Origin: Nitrospira sp.
GTDB taxonomy: Bacteria; Nitrospirota; Nitrospiria; Nitrospirales; Nitrospiraceae
Assembly (NCBI GenBank): GCA_029194665.1
Contig: JARFXO010000008.1
Coordinates: forward strand, 99,166 to 163,165
Length of the DNA: 64,000 nt
Reading direction: 5' to 3'
Below are positions 47,971-56,843 of the stretch, piece by piece. The position numbers were made by a program, and so were the translations under genes. Positions within the stretch are counted from its first letter, which is position 1. Every line of letters begins with the position of its first letter. The notes beneath the pieces are model-generated. The model was not told the DNA's origin. It saw nothing but the letters and a program-made list of their open reading frames with translations, and ran no database searches.

Positions 47971-49128
47971 CTAGACTTTAAAATGCTTACTGAGTGTCAA
48001 GGTTTGTTGTTGATAGGATGATCCCAACAGGGTTCCATAGAGCTGTTTCGGAATCCCCATCATCTTGTCATAGACGACCTTGAAAAAGGTCTGGCCATCA
48101 TGGATCAAGAATGGCACGTCATGCGGACGAACTTCCAGCACAACCTGTGTACCTGTGATCTCCCCTTTCGATCCATAACCGAAGCCAGGATCGAAAAAAC
48201 CGGCGTAGTGAGTCCGTAACTCTCCGCAGGCTGCTTCGTACGCCACCATTTCGGCGGCATAGCCGGCCGGCACACGGATGCGCTCCTTCGAGGCGAGGAT
48301 ATAAAACTCTTCCGGCTCCAATAACAAGCTATCGTGGCGATGGCGATGGAGCGGTTCCCAAAAATCAGTCGCAGCATAATGGCCGACTTTCTCGAGATCA
48401 ATGACATGGCTGTTTTTCTTTGCCCGATAACCGATGACACGAGTGTCTCCTTGATCCGTTCCGGCGAGATCAATGCGGAGGAATAGACCGCGCTCAACAC
48501 GAAAGTCTCGGCTGCTTACGACCGTATGGGATGTCGTATTGTGATACAGCAATGGCGTGTGTCGGTGAAGAGCCTGAAGCGCCCGGTCCTGCACAGCGGC
48601 CTCGCCGCACACAAACCGGACTTGGTTCAGCGACTGCCCCGTGCGAACTTTAATGGCAAACGAGCGTGGGACGATCTCCAGGAAGAGCCGGCCCCGATAA
48701 CCGGCACGGATTTCGTCGAATCCGGAGGTGAGATCCGTCACGACCCGGGTGAAGACATCCAAGCGGCCTGTCGTGCTCTTTGGGTTCGCCCGTGCGTGGA
48801 CCGTCTTTGGAAGAGCCAGCTGCTCCAGTAACGGAACGAGATACACATGGCCCTTCTCCAGAATCGCCCCGTCGGTCAGATCCATCTCGTACATCACGAG
48901 GTCCGATTGATAAAAATCCAGCACGTTCAGTCGTGAGGAGATGGCCGACAGTTCCGGCAAGAAGCTGCTGATCAGTCGATAAGCCTTGCGGCCCAGACGG
49001 AGATCGAGACTGGCCGGCTGGATCTGCCTGCCTTCGATTGTCGGAGAGGCGCTGATGGCTCGGCTTGCGATCAAGCGCTTGATGTCCTGATAGGGGAGGA
49101 TACCGGCTCGGTGCGAATGGGTCGTCAC
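47971..49128 (-). CDS. dcd: 2'-deoxycytidine 5'-triphosphate deaminase, duplicated-domain form
   Basis: 385 residues, about twice ordinary Dcd, with two dUTPase-fold halves: IQPASLDLRLGRKAYR, KSTTGRLDVFTRVVTD in the first, and GYAAEMVAYEAACGELRTHY with FDPGFGYGSKGEITGTQVVL in the second. Deaminates dCTP to dUTP. GTG at 49128 overlaps the KamA stop (GTGA). This long form is known from some Proteobacteria. Confidence 0.9.
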   Translation of the reverse strand: MTTHSHRAGILPYQDIKRLIASRAISASPTIEGRQIQPASLDLRLGRKAYRLISSFLPELSAISSRLNVLDFYQSDLVMYEMDLTDGAILEKGHVYLVPLLEQLALPKTVHARANPKSTTGRLDVFTRVVTDLTSGFDEIRAGYRGRLFLEIVPRSFAIKVRTGQSLNQVRFVCGEAAVQDRALQALHRHTPLLYHNTTSHTVVSSRDFRVERGLFLRIDLAGTDQGDTRVIGYRAKKNSHVIDLEKVGHYAATDFWEPLHRHRHDSLLLEPEEFYILASKERIRVPAGYAAEMVAYEAACGELRTHYAGFFDPGFGYGSKGEITGTQVVLEVRPHDVPFLIHDGQTFFKVVYDKMMGIPKQLYGTLLGSSYQQQTLTLSKHFKV

Positions 49129-50318
49129 AGGTCGTCCGCATCTCCGCCGCAACTGTTACCCCAGGCGGCGTAGCCGTCGCGATCGGGGTAGCTGTCGCTG
49201 CAAGCCGCATAGGCTTCTTCTGAACCATCGAGCGAGGAACGTACATCGATCAGCTGAAGCTCCCGTCGATGATCGGACTTTGGCTGGGGATAGCGGAAGG
49301 TCTTATCCTCATAATTCCGGAGAATCGCCCCATCCTCATCCAGATGGACCACGTAGTTGTCGGGCAGCAACGGGATCTTACCGCCGCCGCCCGGCGCATC
49401 GATCACGAAGTGGGGCACGGCCATTCCGCTCGTGTGGCCTTGGAGCGCCTGAATGATGCGCAGGCCCGTTTCAACGGTCGTTCGGAAATGATTCGTTCCC
49501 TTGGTCAAGTCAGCCTGATAGAGGTAATAGGGCTTCACCCGTGCAAGGAGCAGTTGATGGACGAGGCGCTTCATGATTTCCGGATCGTCGTTCACGCCTT
49601 TGAGGAGCACTGTTTGGGCTCCGAGTGGAATGCCGGCATCCGCGAGTCGGCCACAAGCGGCTTTCACTTCGGGCGTCAGCTCGTCCGGGTGATTGAAATG
49701 CAGATTCATGTAAATAGGATGGTACTTTTTGACCATGTCGCAGAGATGGGATGTGATGCGTTGCGGCAACGTTCCCGGAACCCTCGATCCGATGCGGATG
49801 ATCTCCAAGTGAGGAATCGTTCGAAGCGCCTTGAATATACGTTCGAGGAGATGGTCAGGAAGCAGCAACGGGTCGCCTCCAGAGAGGATCACATCGCGCA
49901 CCTCTTTGTGCTCGCGGAGATAGTCGATGGCGCGGTCCAGCTCGCCCTTCTTGAGAAAACCAGGTTTGCCGACCAGACGTTTTCTGGTACAAAACCGGCA
50001 ATAGATCGGGCATTGGTTCGTGACCATCAGCAGCACTCGATCAGGGTAGCGGTGCACGAGGTGCGGCACCGGGCTCATGAGATCTTCTTCAAGGGGATCG
50101 TCGTCGGCCGCAATATCGTCCAACTCCGCCGCGTCTGGTACCACCTGTTTCCAGATCGGGTCATCCTTCGATTTGATCGTCTCGAGTACCGTCGGGGTAA
50201 TCCGCATGGGATAAGGGCCGACAATCGCTTCGACCTCCTTTTCATCGATGCCGAACCGTTCGGCCAAGTCCTTGGGCTTCACGATGCTCTGAGCCAAGAC
50301 TTGTCTCCAGTCTTCCAT
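49125..50318 (-). CDS. KamA-family radical SAM aminomutase
   Basis: 397 residues. The radical SAM cluster lies at Cys103, Cys107 and Cys110 (CPIYCRFCTRKRLVG). Family stretches: VILSGGDPLLLPDHLLERI, RIGSRVPGTLPQRIT, NHPDELTPEVKAACGRL and PHFVIDAPGGGGKIPLLPDN. PLP lysine region probably in the latter. Lysine 2,3-aminomutase or EF-P lysine aminomutase (EpmB) activity is possible; no epmA or efp is nearby. An acidic, tyrosine/cysteine-bearing tail (EAYAACSDSYPDRDGYAAW) extends the C-terminus. Confidence 0.85.
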   Translation of the reverse strand: MEDWRQVLAQSIVKPKDLAERFGIDEKEVEAIVGPYPMRITPTVLETIKSKDDPIWKQVVPDAAELDDIAADDDPLEEDLMSPVPHLVHRYPDRVLLMVTNQCPIYCRFCTRKRLVGKPGFLKKGELDRAIDYLREHKEVRDVILSGGDPLLLPDHLLERIFKALRTIPHLEIIRIGSRVPGTLPQRITSHLCDMVKKYHPIYMNLHFNHPDELTPEVKAACGRLADAGIPLGAQTVLLKGVNDDPEIMKRLVHQLLLARVKPYYLYQADLTKGTNHFRTTVETGLRIIQALQGHTSGMAVPHFVIDAPGGGGKIPLLPDNYVVHLDEDGAILRNYEDKTFRYPQPKSDHRRELQLIDVRSSLDGSEEAYAACSDSYPDRDGYAAWGNSCGGDADDL

Positions 50319-50336
50319 GAATCGTCCTTCGGTTGG

Positions 50337-50675
50337 TCAGTTAATTCGGCAAGATGGGTGTTCGTCGTCTTGGTCCAACACATCGGGCCTGGTGCGGGCT
50401 TGCGACTGGAACTCGGTTGCCGCTTCGGATCCCGCGCGCTCGGCACCATACCGCTCGTTCAGATAGGCCAGGATGTCATCGGTTTCCGTCAGAACGAGAT
50501 CGCCGTCCTTGAGGACCGGCACATAGTATTGGCCGGATACCTCGTACACCTGCGTGCGCAGTCGCCTGCTGTCCGGCACGACGACCGCTTCATAGGTCAG
50601 TCCCAAATCAGCCAGTTTTTGACGGACCTCATGACAGTCAGGGCACCAATCGACATGGAAAAGAGTCACAGCCAC
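50337..50675 (-). CDS. Thioredoxin-fold (glutaredoxin/GST N-domain-like) protein
   Basis: 112 residues: VTLFHVDWCPDCHEVRQKL with redox pair Cys11-Cys14, cis-proline region YYVPVLKDGDLVLTETDDIL, then AYLNERYG as in GST N-domains. About 30 polar residues follow. Likely a cytosolic thiol-redox protein. Eighteen bases before KamA, same operon. Confidence 0.8.
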   Translation of the reverse strand: MAVTLFHVDWCPDCHEVRQKLADLGLTYEAVVVPDSRRLRTQVYEVSGQYYVPVLKDGDLVLTETDDILAYLNERYGAERAGSEAATEFQSQARTRPDVLDQDDEHPSCRIN

Positions 50676-50746
50676 AATCCTATTAGGCTACCAGGAAAAG
50701 GCAGAAAGTGAAACGGCCAATTTATGGTTGATCATGAGGGCGCGCA

Positions 50747-52234
50747 TCAGGCTGATCGGAGGGCACAAGGAACCATAATGGCGTCCATCATCCCGTGAAG
50801 AATCTTCTTGTCAGCCGGGCAGAGGGTCGCCAGAATGCCGGCGAGCTCGACCTGACCCTCTGAAACAAAATAGTAGGGAGAGAGGCGTACGCGGCCTGAC
50901 ATGCGTGCCATGGTCTGTTCGTCGTTTTGCACAAAGTCCATTTCAAATAACCGCCCCTTATGGAACTCTTGCAAGATATAGGGTGTCGTCGGGAATGATG
51001 CGAGCGCATTCCGCAGCGCCTGGACCCATTCGACTTGGGGCAGGTCATGTCCGATCGACACGCCGCGACTTCCCCAAGCGAGTGTGGAAAATCCGGAAGG
51101 CTTGACGACGAAACGGCGCTCCTTTTGCGTGGCCGTCTCGAGATCGGCCCAGTTTGAAACCGCACGTCCACTGATCCGTAGGCCGGGAATCGTCGCGATT
51201 GCAGGAAGCGGTGCTGGGTCGATCAGCCAGGTCTTGGGCATGATGGTGCTTAAATGAAGCAGGCAGTCGGTCCCCAGTTCCTTTTCCCAGAATGGACGAA
51301 GCATAGGATGGTGGAGCAGTGCGAACGCAGATTTTTCTTCCAGTGTCGGCTTGTAAGGCGGCGTCACGGACACCCAGCCTTTCTTCGCGGCATATTGAAC
51401 GAGCTCGGCCTTGGGAATATTCAATAGGTCAAACAGTTCATAAAAGCGATAGACCATGCTGACGGCTTGTTCGCTGCCGTCCACATGCAGCCGAAGCCCT
51501 TCTTCTGTAAAGCGAACCTCATGCGGCTCGACACACCAGACGGGCAGCTTCTCTTCGCGGAGTTCAGCGGCCAACCAGGACATTTCCTGCCGATAGTCCT
51601 TGGATTCATCCGAGACCAGGATCGCAATGCATCCTTCGCGCCGGCCTCGCAAAGATTGCAGCATGCGGGCAAATCCTCGCACCATCCCGTCTCGTCCCCC
51701 GATGAGCTGGGAATCACTGCCATCAAGGTCGTGATAGATGTACGAGAGGCAGGCGGTGAGCCCGATGCCGCCCGGAACCGAATCCAGCTCGGTGATGACC
51801 ATGCCGTTCTCTGTGGGAATCACATCGGGCCTGATGACGGCGGGCAGGGCATCGCGAAACCGTTTCATTCGGCTGTACTGCACCAAGGCTTCCGGCTTGC
51901 CTTGATCAAGGTATCGTGCAACCCAGGGTGGTTGAATTCCTTTGACGCTCTCGTTGTAGAGCCGGTTCAGCGCTTGATAGAACGAGAGCAGTTGTGGCCC
52001 CAAATCGGTGAAGAACTGCAATTGATCAGAGGACAGGTAAAACGGACAGGGGCTGACTCGCCACGAGGTCGCCGTCTCCAAGCCTGAAGACGGCTGCTGA
52101 ACAGATAGGGCGGCTGGAACTCTAAACAGATTGGCGTGGCGCAATCGCGTGCGGATGGCAGTGCAGCGATCGCGCGCGGCCTCTGGAGAAAACGTCGGGC
52201 AGGGGGCTTCGGTCTGGGACAAGGGAGGAACCAT
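50747..52234 (-). CDS. Conserved hypothetical, possible ATP-grasp-type protein
   Basis: 495 residues. I do not recognise a named family. Stretches suggest an ATP-grasp-like fold: MVITELDSVPGGIGLTACLS, RRFVVKPSGFSTLAWGSRGV and YILQEFHKGRLFEMDFV. A beta strand CIAILVSDESKDYRQEMSWL lies in the middle. It resembles glutathionylspermidine-synthase-like proteins in layout, which is weak evidence. First gene of the minus-strand run, divergent from the YkgJ-DUF2156 fusion. Confidence 0.6.
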   Translation of the reverse strand: MVPPLSQTEAPCPTFSPEAARDRCTAIRTRLRHANLFRVPAALSVQQPSSGLETATSWRVSPCPFYLSSDQLQFFTDLGPQLLSFYQALNRLYNESVKGIQPPWVARYLDQGKPEALVQYSRMKRFRDALPAVIRPDVIPTENGMVITELDSVPGGIGLTACLSYIYHDLDGSDSQLIGGRDGMVRGFARMLQSLRGRREGCIAILVSDESKDYRQEMSWLAAELREEKLPVWCVEPHEVRFTEEGLRLHVDGSEQAVSMVYRFYELFDLLNIPKAELVQYAAKKGWVSVTPPYKPTLEEKSAFALLHHPMLRPFWEKELGTDCLLHLSTIMPKTWLIDPAPLPAIATIPGLRISGRAVSNWADLETATQKERRFVVKPSGFSTLAWGSRGVSIGHDLPQVEWVQALRNALASFPTTPYILQEFHKGRLFEMDFVQNDEQTMARMSGRVRLSPYYFVSEGQVELAGILATLCPADKKILHGMMDAIMVPCALRSA

Positions 52235-52397
52235 TAGTTACGTTTCGGCCTAAAGGACATACGGCATCCGATGGTGCAAAGGGACTTCATGCTAACACGC
52301 ACGTCAGAGACCGACAAGAGGCCGACGGACTACCCGAAGAGGATATGGTATACGGAGCAATGTGACAGGTCGCAAGATGGTTAGAAGCGAACCTTCC

Positions 52398-52426
52398 TTG
52401 CTACCGTCAGCCATGCATCGTATGAT
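52398..52426 (+). promoter_or_regulatory. Promoter for the YkgJ-DUF2156 gene
   Basis: TTGCTA at 52398-52403, a 17-base spacer and TATGAT at 52421-52426. The ATG at 52436 is nine bases downstream and lacks a ribosome site, so the leader is at most a few bases. Confidence 0.55.
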
Positions 52427-52435
52427 TGGCTCTCG

Positions 52436-53926
52436 ATGGATCTCATTACAGTGGATTCCAAACAAGCAATAAAGGTTCTGCCTCAGCTGGTCCCCGATTC
52501 CGCGTGTTTTCGTTGTGATGTCTGTTGTCGTTTTCCGGAAGCCGACAGCTTTCTCCGCCCGTACTTTACGAGTGCGGAAATCAACGATGCCGTGGCACAT
52601 GGAGTTCCCGAGTCGTTCTTTCCCAACAAGGCTGGCTCGCAGGTCCATCTTGTCGAGAATCCAACCGGCGAAGGGTATCTCTGTCCTGCGTTTGATTCGA
52701 AGTCAGGCCTTTGTGGAATCTACGACGTTCGCCCATTGGATTGTCGGCTGTACCCGTTGGCGTTGATGTGGGACGCGTCTGGTCGAGAAGTCCAGCTTGG
52801 TTGGGATTCCAAGTGTCCATTCGTTCGCGACGCGCACTCAAGTGCAATTCGCGAGTATGGGGATCGTGTTGCCACCTTCCTTGCGGATGAGGCGATCGTG
52901 GAAGCGATTGCGGCTCATCCTCGTCTCGTCGGTCGGTTTCAGGAGGATGTGGTCGTTCTCAAGGCGCTCCCGCACCTGACGGTTCGGCTTGGTCCTAAGC
53001 CGGTGGATCCTCAGCTCCGTCCGTTGACGTTGCAGGACGCAGCCGGTTTTGCAAAGGCGCTCGATCGTGCTCAGGTGATCGGCCATGACACGCCGGCCGC
53101 CTTTGCGTTTCCCTACCACTATATATGGACATCGCTGCTTCCCTACTGGTGGATGGAGTTCGATCACACGTTGTTTCTTTTTGCCGAGTCTCCGGACGGA
53201 TGGTTCATGCCGCTTCCACCCCTCGGAGCCGGGCCGCTGGATCAGGCGGTGGAGGAAGCATTCGCGCTGATGCGGTCGTGGAACGGACCGTCGCCGGTGA
53301 GTCGTATCGAAAACGTGATGGAGTCCCAAAGACGGCTGCTGGAGTGCGACAGGATCCAATTCCGTCGGAAAGAAGGAGACTATCTCTACCCGGTTGAGGC
53401 TCTAGTTGCCTTGGCCGGAGACCATTACAAATCCCAACGGGCGCTCTGCAATCGTGTGGCCAGAGAACGGGTGATCACGAGCGAACCGTATCGTGCCGGC
53501 CACCAAGCCGGCTGCACGCTTCTGTATCGACGGTGGGCCCAGCAGAAACGCCGGGGAAACCTCGATCAGATGGGGGCGCTGCTTCTGGAGGATGCGGAAA
53601 TGGCCCATGCGCTCGTCTTTGAAGAGCATGAACGGATCGGCTTGTCTGGTACGATCGTGAGGGTCAACGGTGACATCGCCGCCTATACCTTCGGCTACCG
53701 GCTGACTCCTCTAACCTGGTGCATCCTGCTGGAGGTCGCGGATCGTTCTATCACAGGCCTGGCGCAGTGGCTCTTCCGTGACACCTGTCGAACTGCCCTG
53801 GCCCAAGGAGCGGCCTCTATCAATGCCATGGATGATGGAGGTCTTCCGGGACTCCGTGCTGCCAAATCGGCTTACCATCCGACCGCAGTCCTCGATACCT
53901 GGACAATCACAAGGACGACTACATGA
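52436..53926 (+). CDS. YkgJ cysteine-cluster / DUF2156 fusion protein
   Basis: 496 residues in two parts. Residues about 20-125 match the YkgJ metal-chelating domain: CFRCDVCCRFPEAD, YLCPAFDSKSGLCGIYDVRP and DCRLYPLAL. Residues about 175-490 match DUF2156, the acyltransferase-like domain of lysyl-phosphatidylglycerol synthases: RKEGDYLYPVEALVALAG, SGTIVRVNGDIAAYTFGYRL and INAMDDGGLPGLRAAKSAY. The fusion is uncommon to me. Function unknown; possibly a cluster-regulated aminoacyl or acyl transfer. Overlaps the kinase start (ATGA). Confidence 0.75.
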   Translation: MDLITVDSKQAIKVLPQLVPDSACFRCDVCCRFPEADSFLRPYFTSAEINDAVAHGVPESFFPNKAGSQVHLVENPTGEGYLCPAFDSKSGLCGIYDVRPLDCRLYPLALMWDASGREVQLGWDSKCPFVRDAHSSAIREYGDRVATFLADEAIVEAIAAHPRLVGRFQEDVVVLKALPHLTVRLGPKPVDPQLRPLTLQDAAGFAKALDRAQVIGHDTPAAFAFPYHYIWTSLLPYWWMEFDHTLFLFAESPDGWFMPLPPLGAGPLDQAVEEAFALMRSWNGPSPVSRIENVMESQRRLLECDRIQFRRKEGDYLYPVEALVALAGDHYKSQRALCNRVARERVITSEPYRAGHQAGCTLLYRRWAQQKRRGNLDQMGALLLEDAEMAHALVFEEHERIGLSGTIVRVNGDIAAYTFGYRLTPLTWCILLEVADRSITGLAQWLFRDTCRTALAQGAASINAMDDGGLPGLRAAKSAYHPTAVLDTWTITRTTT

Positions 53927-56235
53927 CCCAACCGGATGAGCGAAACGCAGCAACAGCTCGACGGTATGAGTGGTTGATGTTCGTGATGGTCTTACTCACG
54001 CTGTTCACCCTGGGTGTGGGAACATTCCTGCTCGGCCATGTTGAGCGGAGCATCGTGGCGGCTGTCTGGCTCCCTCTGTTGGTGCTCTTATTATGGTCGA
54101 CGATTCGATTGCGTGCCGAATACCGGCAGGCTCAACAGGAAAGTGCTTGGGCTCGTGCCGCCGAGGCGGCCTTACTACAAAGTCAGGAACGCAATCGAGC
54201 GATTGTCGATACGGCACTTGATGGAGTCATCACCATCGACGCCGCCGGAATCGTGACGGAATGGAATGCCCAAGCGACCGTCATCTTCGGATGGACTCGC
54301 GAAGAGGCGATGGGGAAATTGCTCTCGGACACCATCATCCCTGAGCGAGATCGAGAGGCGCATATTCAAGGGATCAGGGAGTATCTCAAGACCGGAGTCG
54401 GCCCTGTGCTGAATCGTCGGATCGAGATCGCTGCGCGCCATAAGGAAGGCCACGAGTTCCCGGTCGAGCTCGCTGTGTCGCCGGCGCGTATCGGTGAAGC
54501 GTATATCTTCAGCGCGTTTGTGCGAGACATTACCGATCGTCGTCGGGCTGAACGACGGCTCGCGTCCCAATATGCGGTGACACGAGTCCTCTCCGAGGCC
54601 CTGACGCTGGAAGAAGCGGTGCCAAGAATCACTCAGGCAGTCGGCGAAAGCCTTGAGTGGGACGTAGGTTTATTTTGGCGATTGGATAAACAATCGGGAA
54701 CATTGCGGTGTCTCCATCATTGGCAAGCGGAGACCATCTGCGCTGAGGCATTCATTGCCGCGAAGCAGCTCCAGAGCTTCAAGCTAGGGGCTGGGCTGCC
54801 GGGTCGAATTTGGGAAAGCGGACGACCGATGTGGATCAGAGATGTGACCTGCGATCCCGTGTTTGTTTTGGCGGATGTCGCTGCCAAGGCCGGACTTCAT
54901 GGCGCGTTCGGGTTTCCGATCCGTATCGCCGGTGAAGTCGAGGGCGTCATCGAGTTCTTCAGCGATCAGGTTCGTGAGCCCGATGGCGAGTTGCTCAGTA
55001 TGATCACCGATGTCGGCCTCAAGATCGGGCAATTCGGCGAACGGACGAGAGCCGAAGAGGCGTTGCGCCTGACGGAGGCACAACTGCGCCAAGCGCAGAA
55101 GATGGAGGCTGTGGGGCGGCTCGCTGGTGGTGTCGCCCATGATTTTAACAATCTGCTGACGGTGATTCGAGGATACAGCGAACTGGTCCTGAGTCGCTTG
55201 GGGTCGGCAGATCCTGCCCGACGCGAGATGGCAGAAGTCAAGAAAGCCGCCGATCGTGCTGCCGGCCTGACCAGCCAACTGCTGGCATTCAGCCGCCGGC
55301 AATTTGTGGCGGCGAAGATCGTGGATTTGAACGCGATCGTCATGAACATGGACGGGATGCTGAGGCGGTTGTTGGGGGAGGACATCATTGAGCTCTGTGC
55401 CGACCTGGAGCCGCAGTTGGGATCGATCAAGGCAGATCCGGGGCAGATCGAGCAAGTGATCATGAACCTGGCTGTGAATGCTCGAGATGCCATGCCGACC
55501 GGAGGTAAGCTGACGATCGAAACCAGGAACGTCACGATCGGAAAGGGCCCTCGGCGTGAAACGACGACGCTCGATGTGGGAACCTACGTGCTCCTGGTGA
55601 TCAGGGACACCGGCCATGGGATGAGCGAAGAAACTCAATCGCATTTATTCGAGCCGTTTTTTACTACGAAGGAAAAAGGGAAGGGGACAGGACTTGGGTT
55701 GTCCACGGTGTACGGTATCGTGAAGCAAAGCGGCGGAACGATCGGGATCGAGAGCAAGCCGGGACAGGGCACCATCTGCAAGATCTTTTTCCCGAAGGTG
55801 GATCAGGCCGCAGAGGCAGCTCCAATCGTCAGCGGACCAGTGGGCGGAGCGATCGGGCGAGAAACGATACTCGTGGTTGAGGACGACCCGTCGGTGCGCG
55901 GACTCGTGCAGGAAGCGCTTCGCATCAGTGGGTACGAAGTGTTGGTGGCGCGTCATGGCATCGAAGCGCTCCTGACCGGTGCGAAGCACCTGGGCCCGAT
56001 CCATTTATTGCTGACAGACGTCGCGATGCCGCAGATGAGCGGGCCGGAGGTGGCAGAAAAACTGATGGTGGTTCGGCCCGAGATCAAGGTCTTGTACATG
56101 TCCGGCTACCCCGATCATCCGGTGTTCGAACAGGGTGGGGTCAAACGAGACACGGCCTTTCTTCAGAAACCCTTCACGCCCAATCTATTGACCCAAAAAG
56201 TTCGTGAAGTGTTGGATGGAAAGAAGGTCGCCTAA
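53923..56235 (+). CDS. Hybrid sensor histidine kinase (2TM-PAS-GAF-HisKA-HATPase-REC)
   Basis: 770 residues. TM helices at about 16-62; PAS (AIVDTALDGVITIDAAGIV, about 88-205); GAF (about 210-375, GLPGRIWESGRPMWIRDV); HisKA with phospho-acceptor His406 (LAGGVAHDFNNLLTVIRGYS); HATPase boxes VIMNLAVNARDAMPTGG, DTGHGM and GKGTGLGLSTVYGIVKQ; C-terminal receiver with Asp699 (LLLTDVAMPQMSGPEV). NtrB-like orphan with no separate output regulator adjacent. Translationally coupled to the fusion gene. Confidence 0.93.
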   Translation: MTQPDERNAATARRYEWLMFVMVLLTLFTLGVGTFLLGHVERSIVAAVWLPLLVLLLWSTIRLRAEYRQAQQESAWARAAEAALLQSQERNRAIVDTALDGVITIDAAGIVTEWNAQATVIFGWTREEAMGKLLSDTIIPERDREAHIQGIREYLKTGVGPVLNRRIEIAARHKEGHEFPVELAVSPARIGEAYIFSAFVRDITDRRRAERRLASQYAVTRVLSEALTLEEAVPRITQAVGESLEWDVGLFWRLDKQSGTLRCLHHWQAETICAEAFIAAKQLQSFKLGAGLPGRIWESGRPMWIRDVTCDPVFVLADVAAKAGLHGAFGFPIRIAGEVEGVIEFFSDQVREPDGELLSMITDVGLKIGQFGERTRAEEALRLTEAQLRQAQKMEAVGRLAGGVAHDFNNLLTVIRGYSELVLSRLGSADPARREMAEVKKAADRAAGLTSQLLAFSRRQFVAAKIVDLNAIVMNMDGMLRRLLGEDIIELCADLEPQLGSIKADPGQIEQVIMNLAVNARDAMPTGGKLTIETRNVTIGKGPRRETTTLDVGTYVLLVIRDTGHGMSEETQSHLFEPFFTTKEKGKGTGLGLSTVYGIVKQSGGTIGIESKPGQGTICKIFFPKVDQAAEAAPIVSGPVGGAIGRETILVVEDDPSVRGLVQEALRISGYEVLVARHGIEALLTGAKHLGPIHLLLTDVAMPQMSGPEVAEKLMVVRPEIKVLYMSGYPDHPVFEQGGVKRDTAFLQKPFTPNLLTQKVREVLDGKKVA

Positions 56236-56323
56236 CAGCCTGGTGAAAAACCATTTTGCTACTCCATACCTCTCGATCTGTCCGAGGTCGCACACCTGTT
56301 TCTAGGCTCCCGGCTGTTATGCT

Positions 56324-56833
56324 TCATGCCGTTGACTTGCGCAACTCAGATAAGGCTTCGAGAATTTCTGCTGGACGAGGCGGACAGCCGGGGATACGGA
56401 TATCCACGGGAATATGCCGTTCCACAGGCCCGGTCACTGCATAGCTGCCTTTGAACATGCCGCAGTCGATCGCACAGTCGCCGAGTGCAATGACAATTTT
56501 CGGGTCAGGAGTTTGCTTGTGGACGTCTTTCAACGCGCGCTCCATGTTGACGGTGACCGGTCCGGTCACCACCAAGGCATCGGCATGGCGGGGCGAGGCT
56601 GCGATATGAATGCCGAACCGTTCGGCATCGTACACAGGATTCAAGAGCGCGTTCATCTCCATCTCACAGGCGTTGCACGAGCCGGTATCTACTTCGCGGA
56701 TCGCGAGCGACCGTTTGAAGAGCGTGGATTTTTCTTTGGCCTCCGGGATAACCGGTAGCAGAGGCTTCTCCGCTCCTCGATACTGACCCGTCACAACCCC
56801 GATTTTCAAACTCTTCTTGATGATACGGAACAT
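56324..56833 (-). CDS. hyfI: Hydrogenase-4-like small subunit (HyfI/NuoB-like)
   Basis: 169 residues. The cysteines for the proximal/N2-type cluster are present: SCNACEME (Cys53, Cys56), GDCAIDCG (Cys120, Cys124) and PGCPPRP (Cys150). AGGAGG precedes the ATG. Last gene of the minus-strand hyfB-C-E-F-G-I-like operon. It couples with the HyfG-like subunit in the peripheral arm; the electron donor is unknown. Confidence 0.88.
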   Translation of the reverse strand: MFRIIKKSLKIGVVTGQYRGAEKPLLPVIPEAKEKSTLFKRSLAIREVDTGSCNACEMEMNALLNPVYDAERFGIHIAASPRHADALVVTGPVTVNMERALKDVHKQTPDPKIVIALGDCAIDCGMFKGSYAVTGPVERHIPVDIRIPGCPPRPAEILEALSELRKSTA

Positions 56834-56843
56834 GTTCGGCCTC

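Noticed and set aside
49269..50711. 480-residue plus-strand open frame
   Set aside because: Antisense to the KamA and thioredoxin-fold genes; no ribosome site or recognisable domain.
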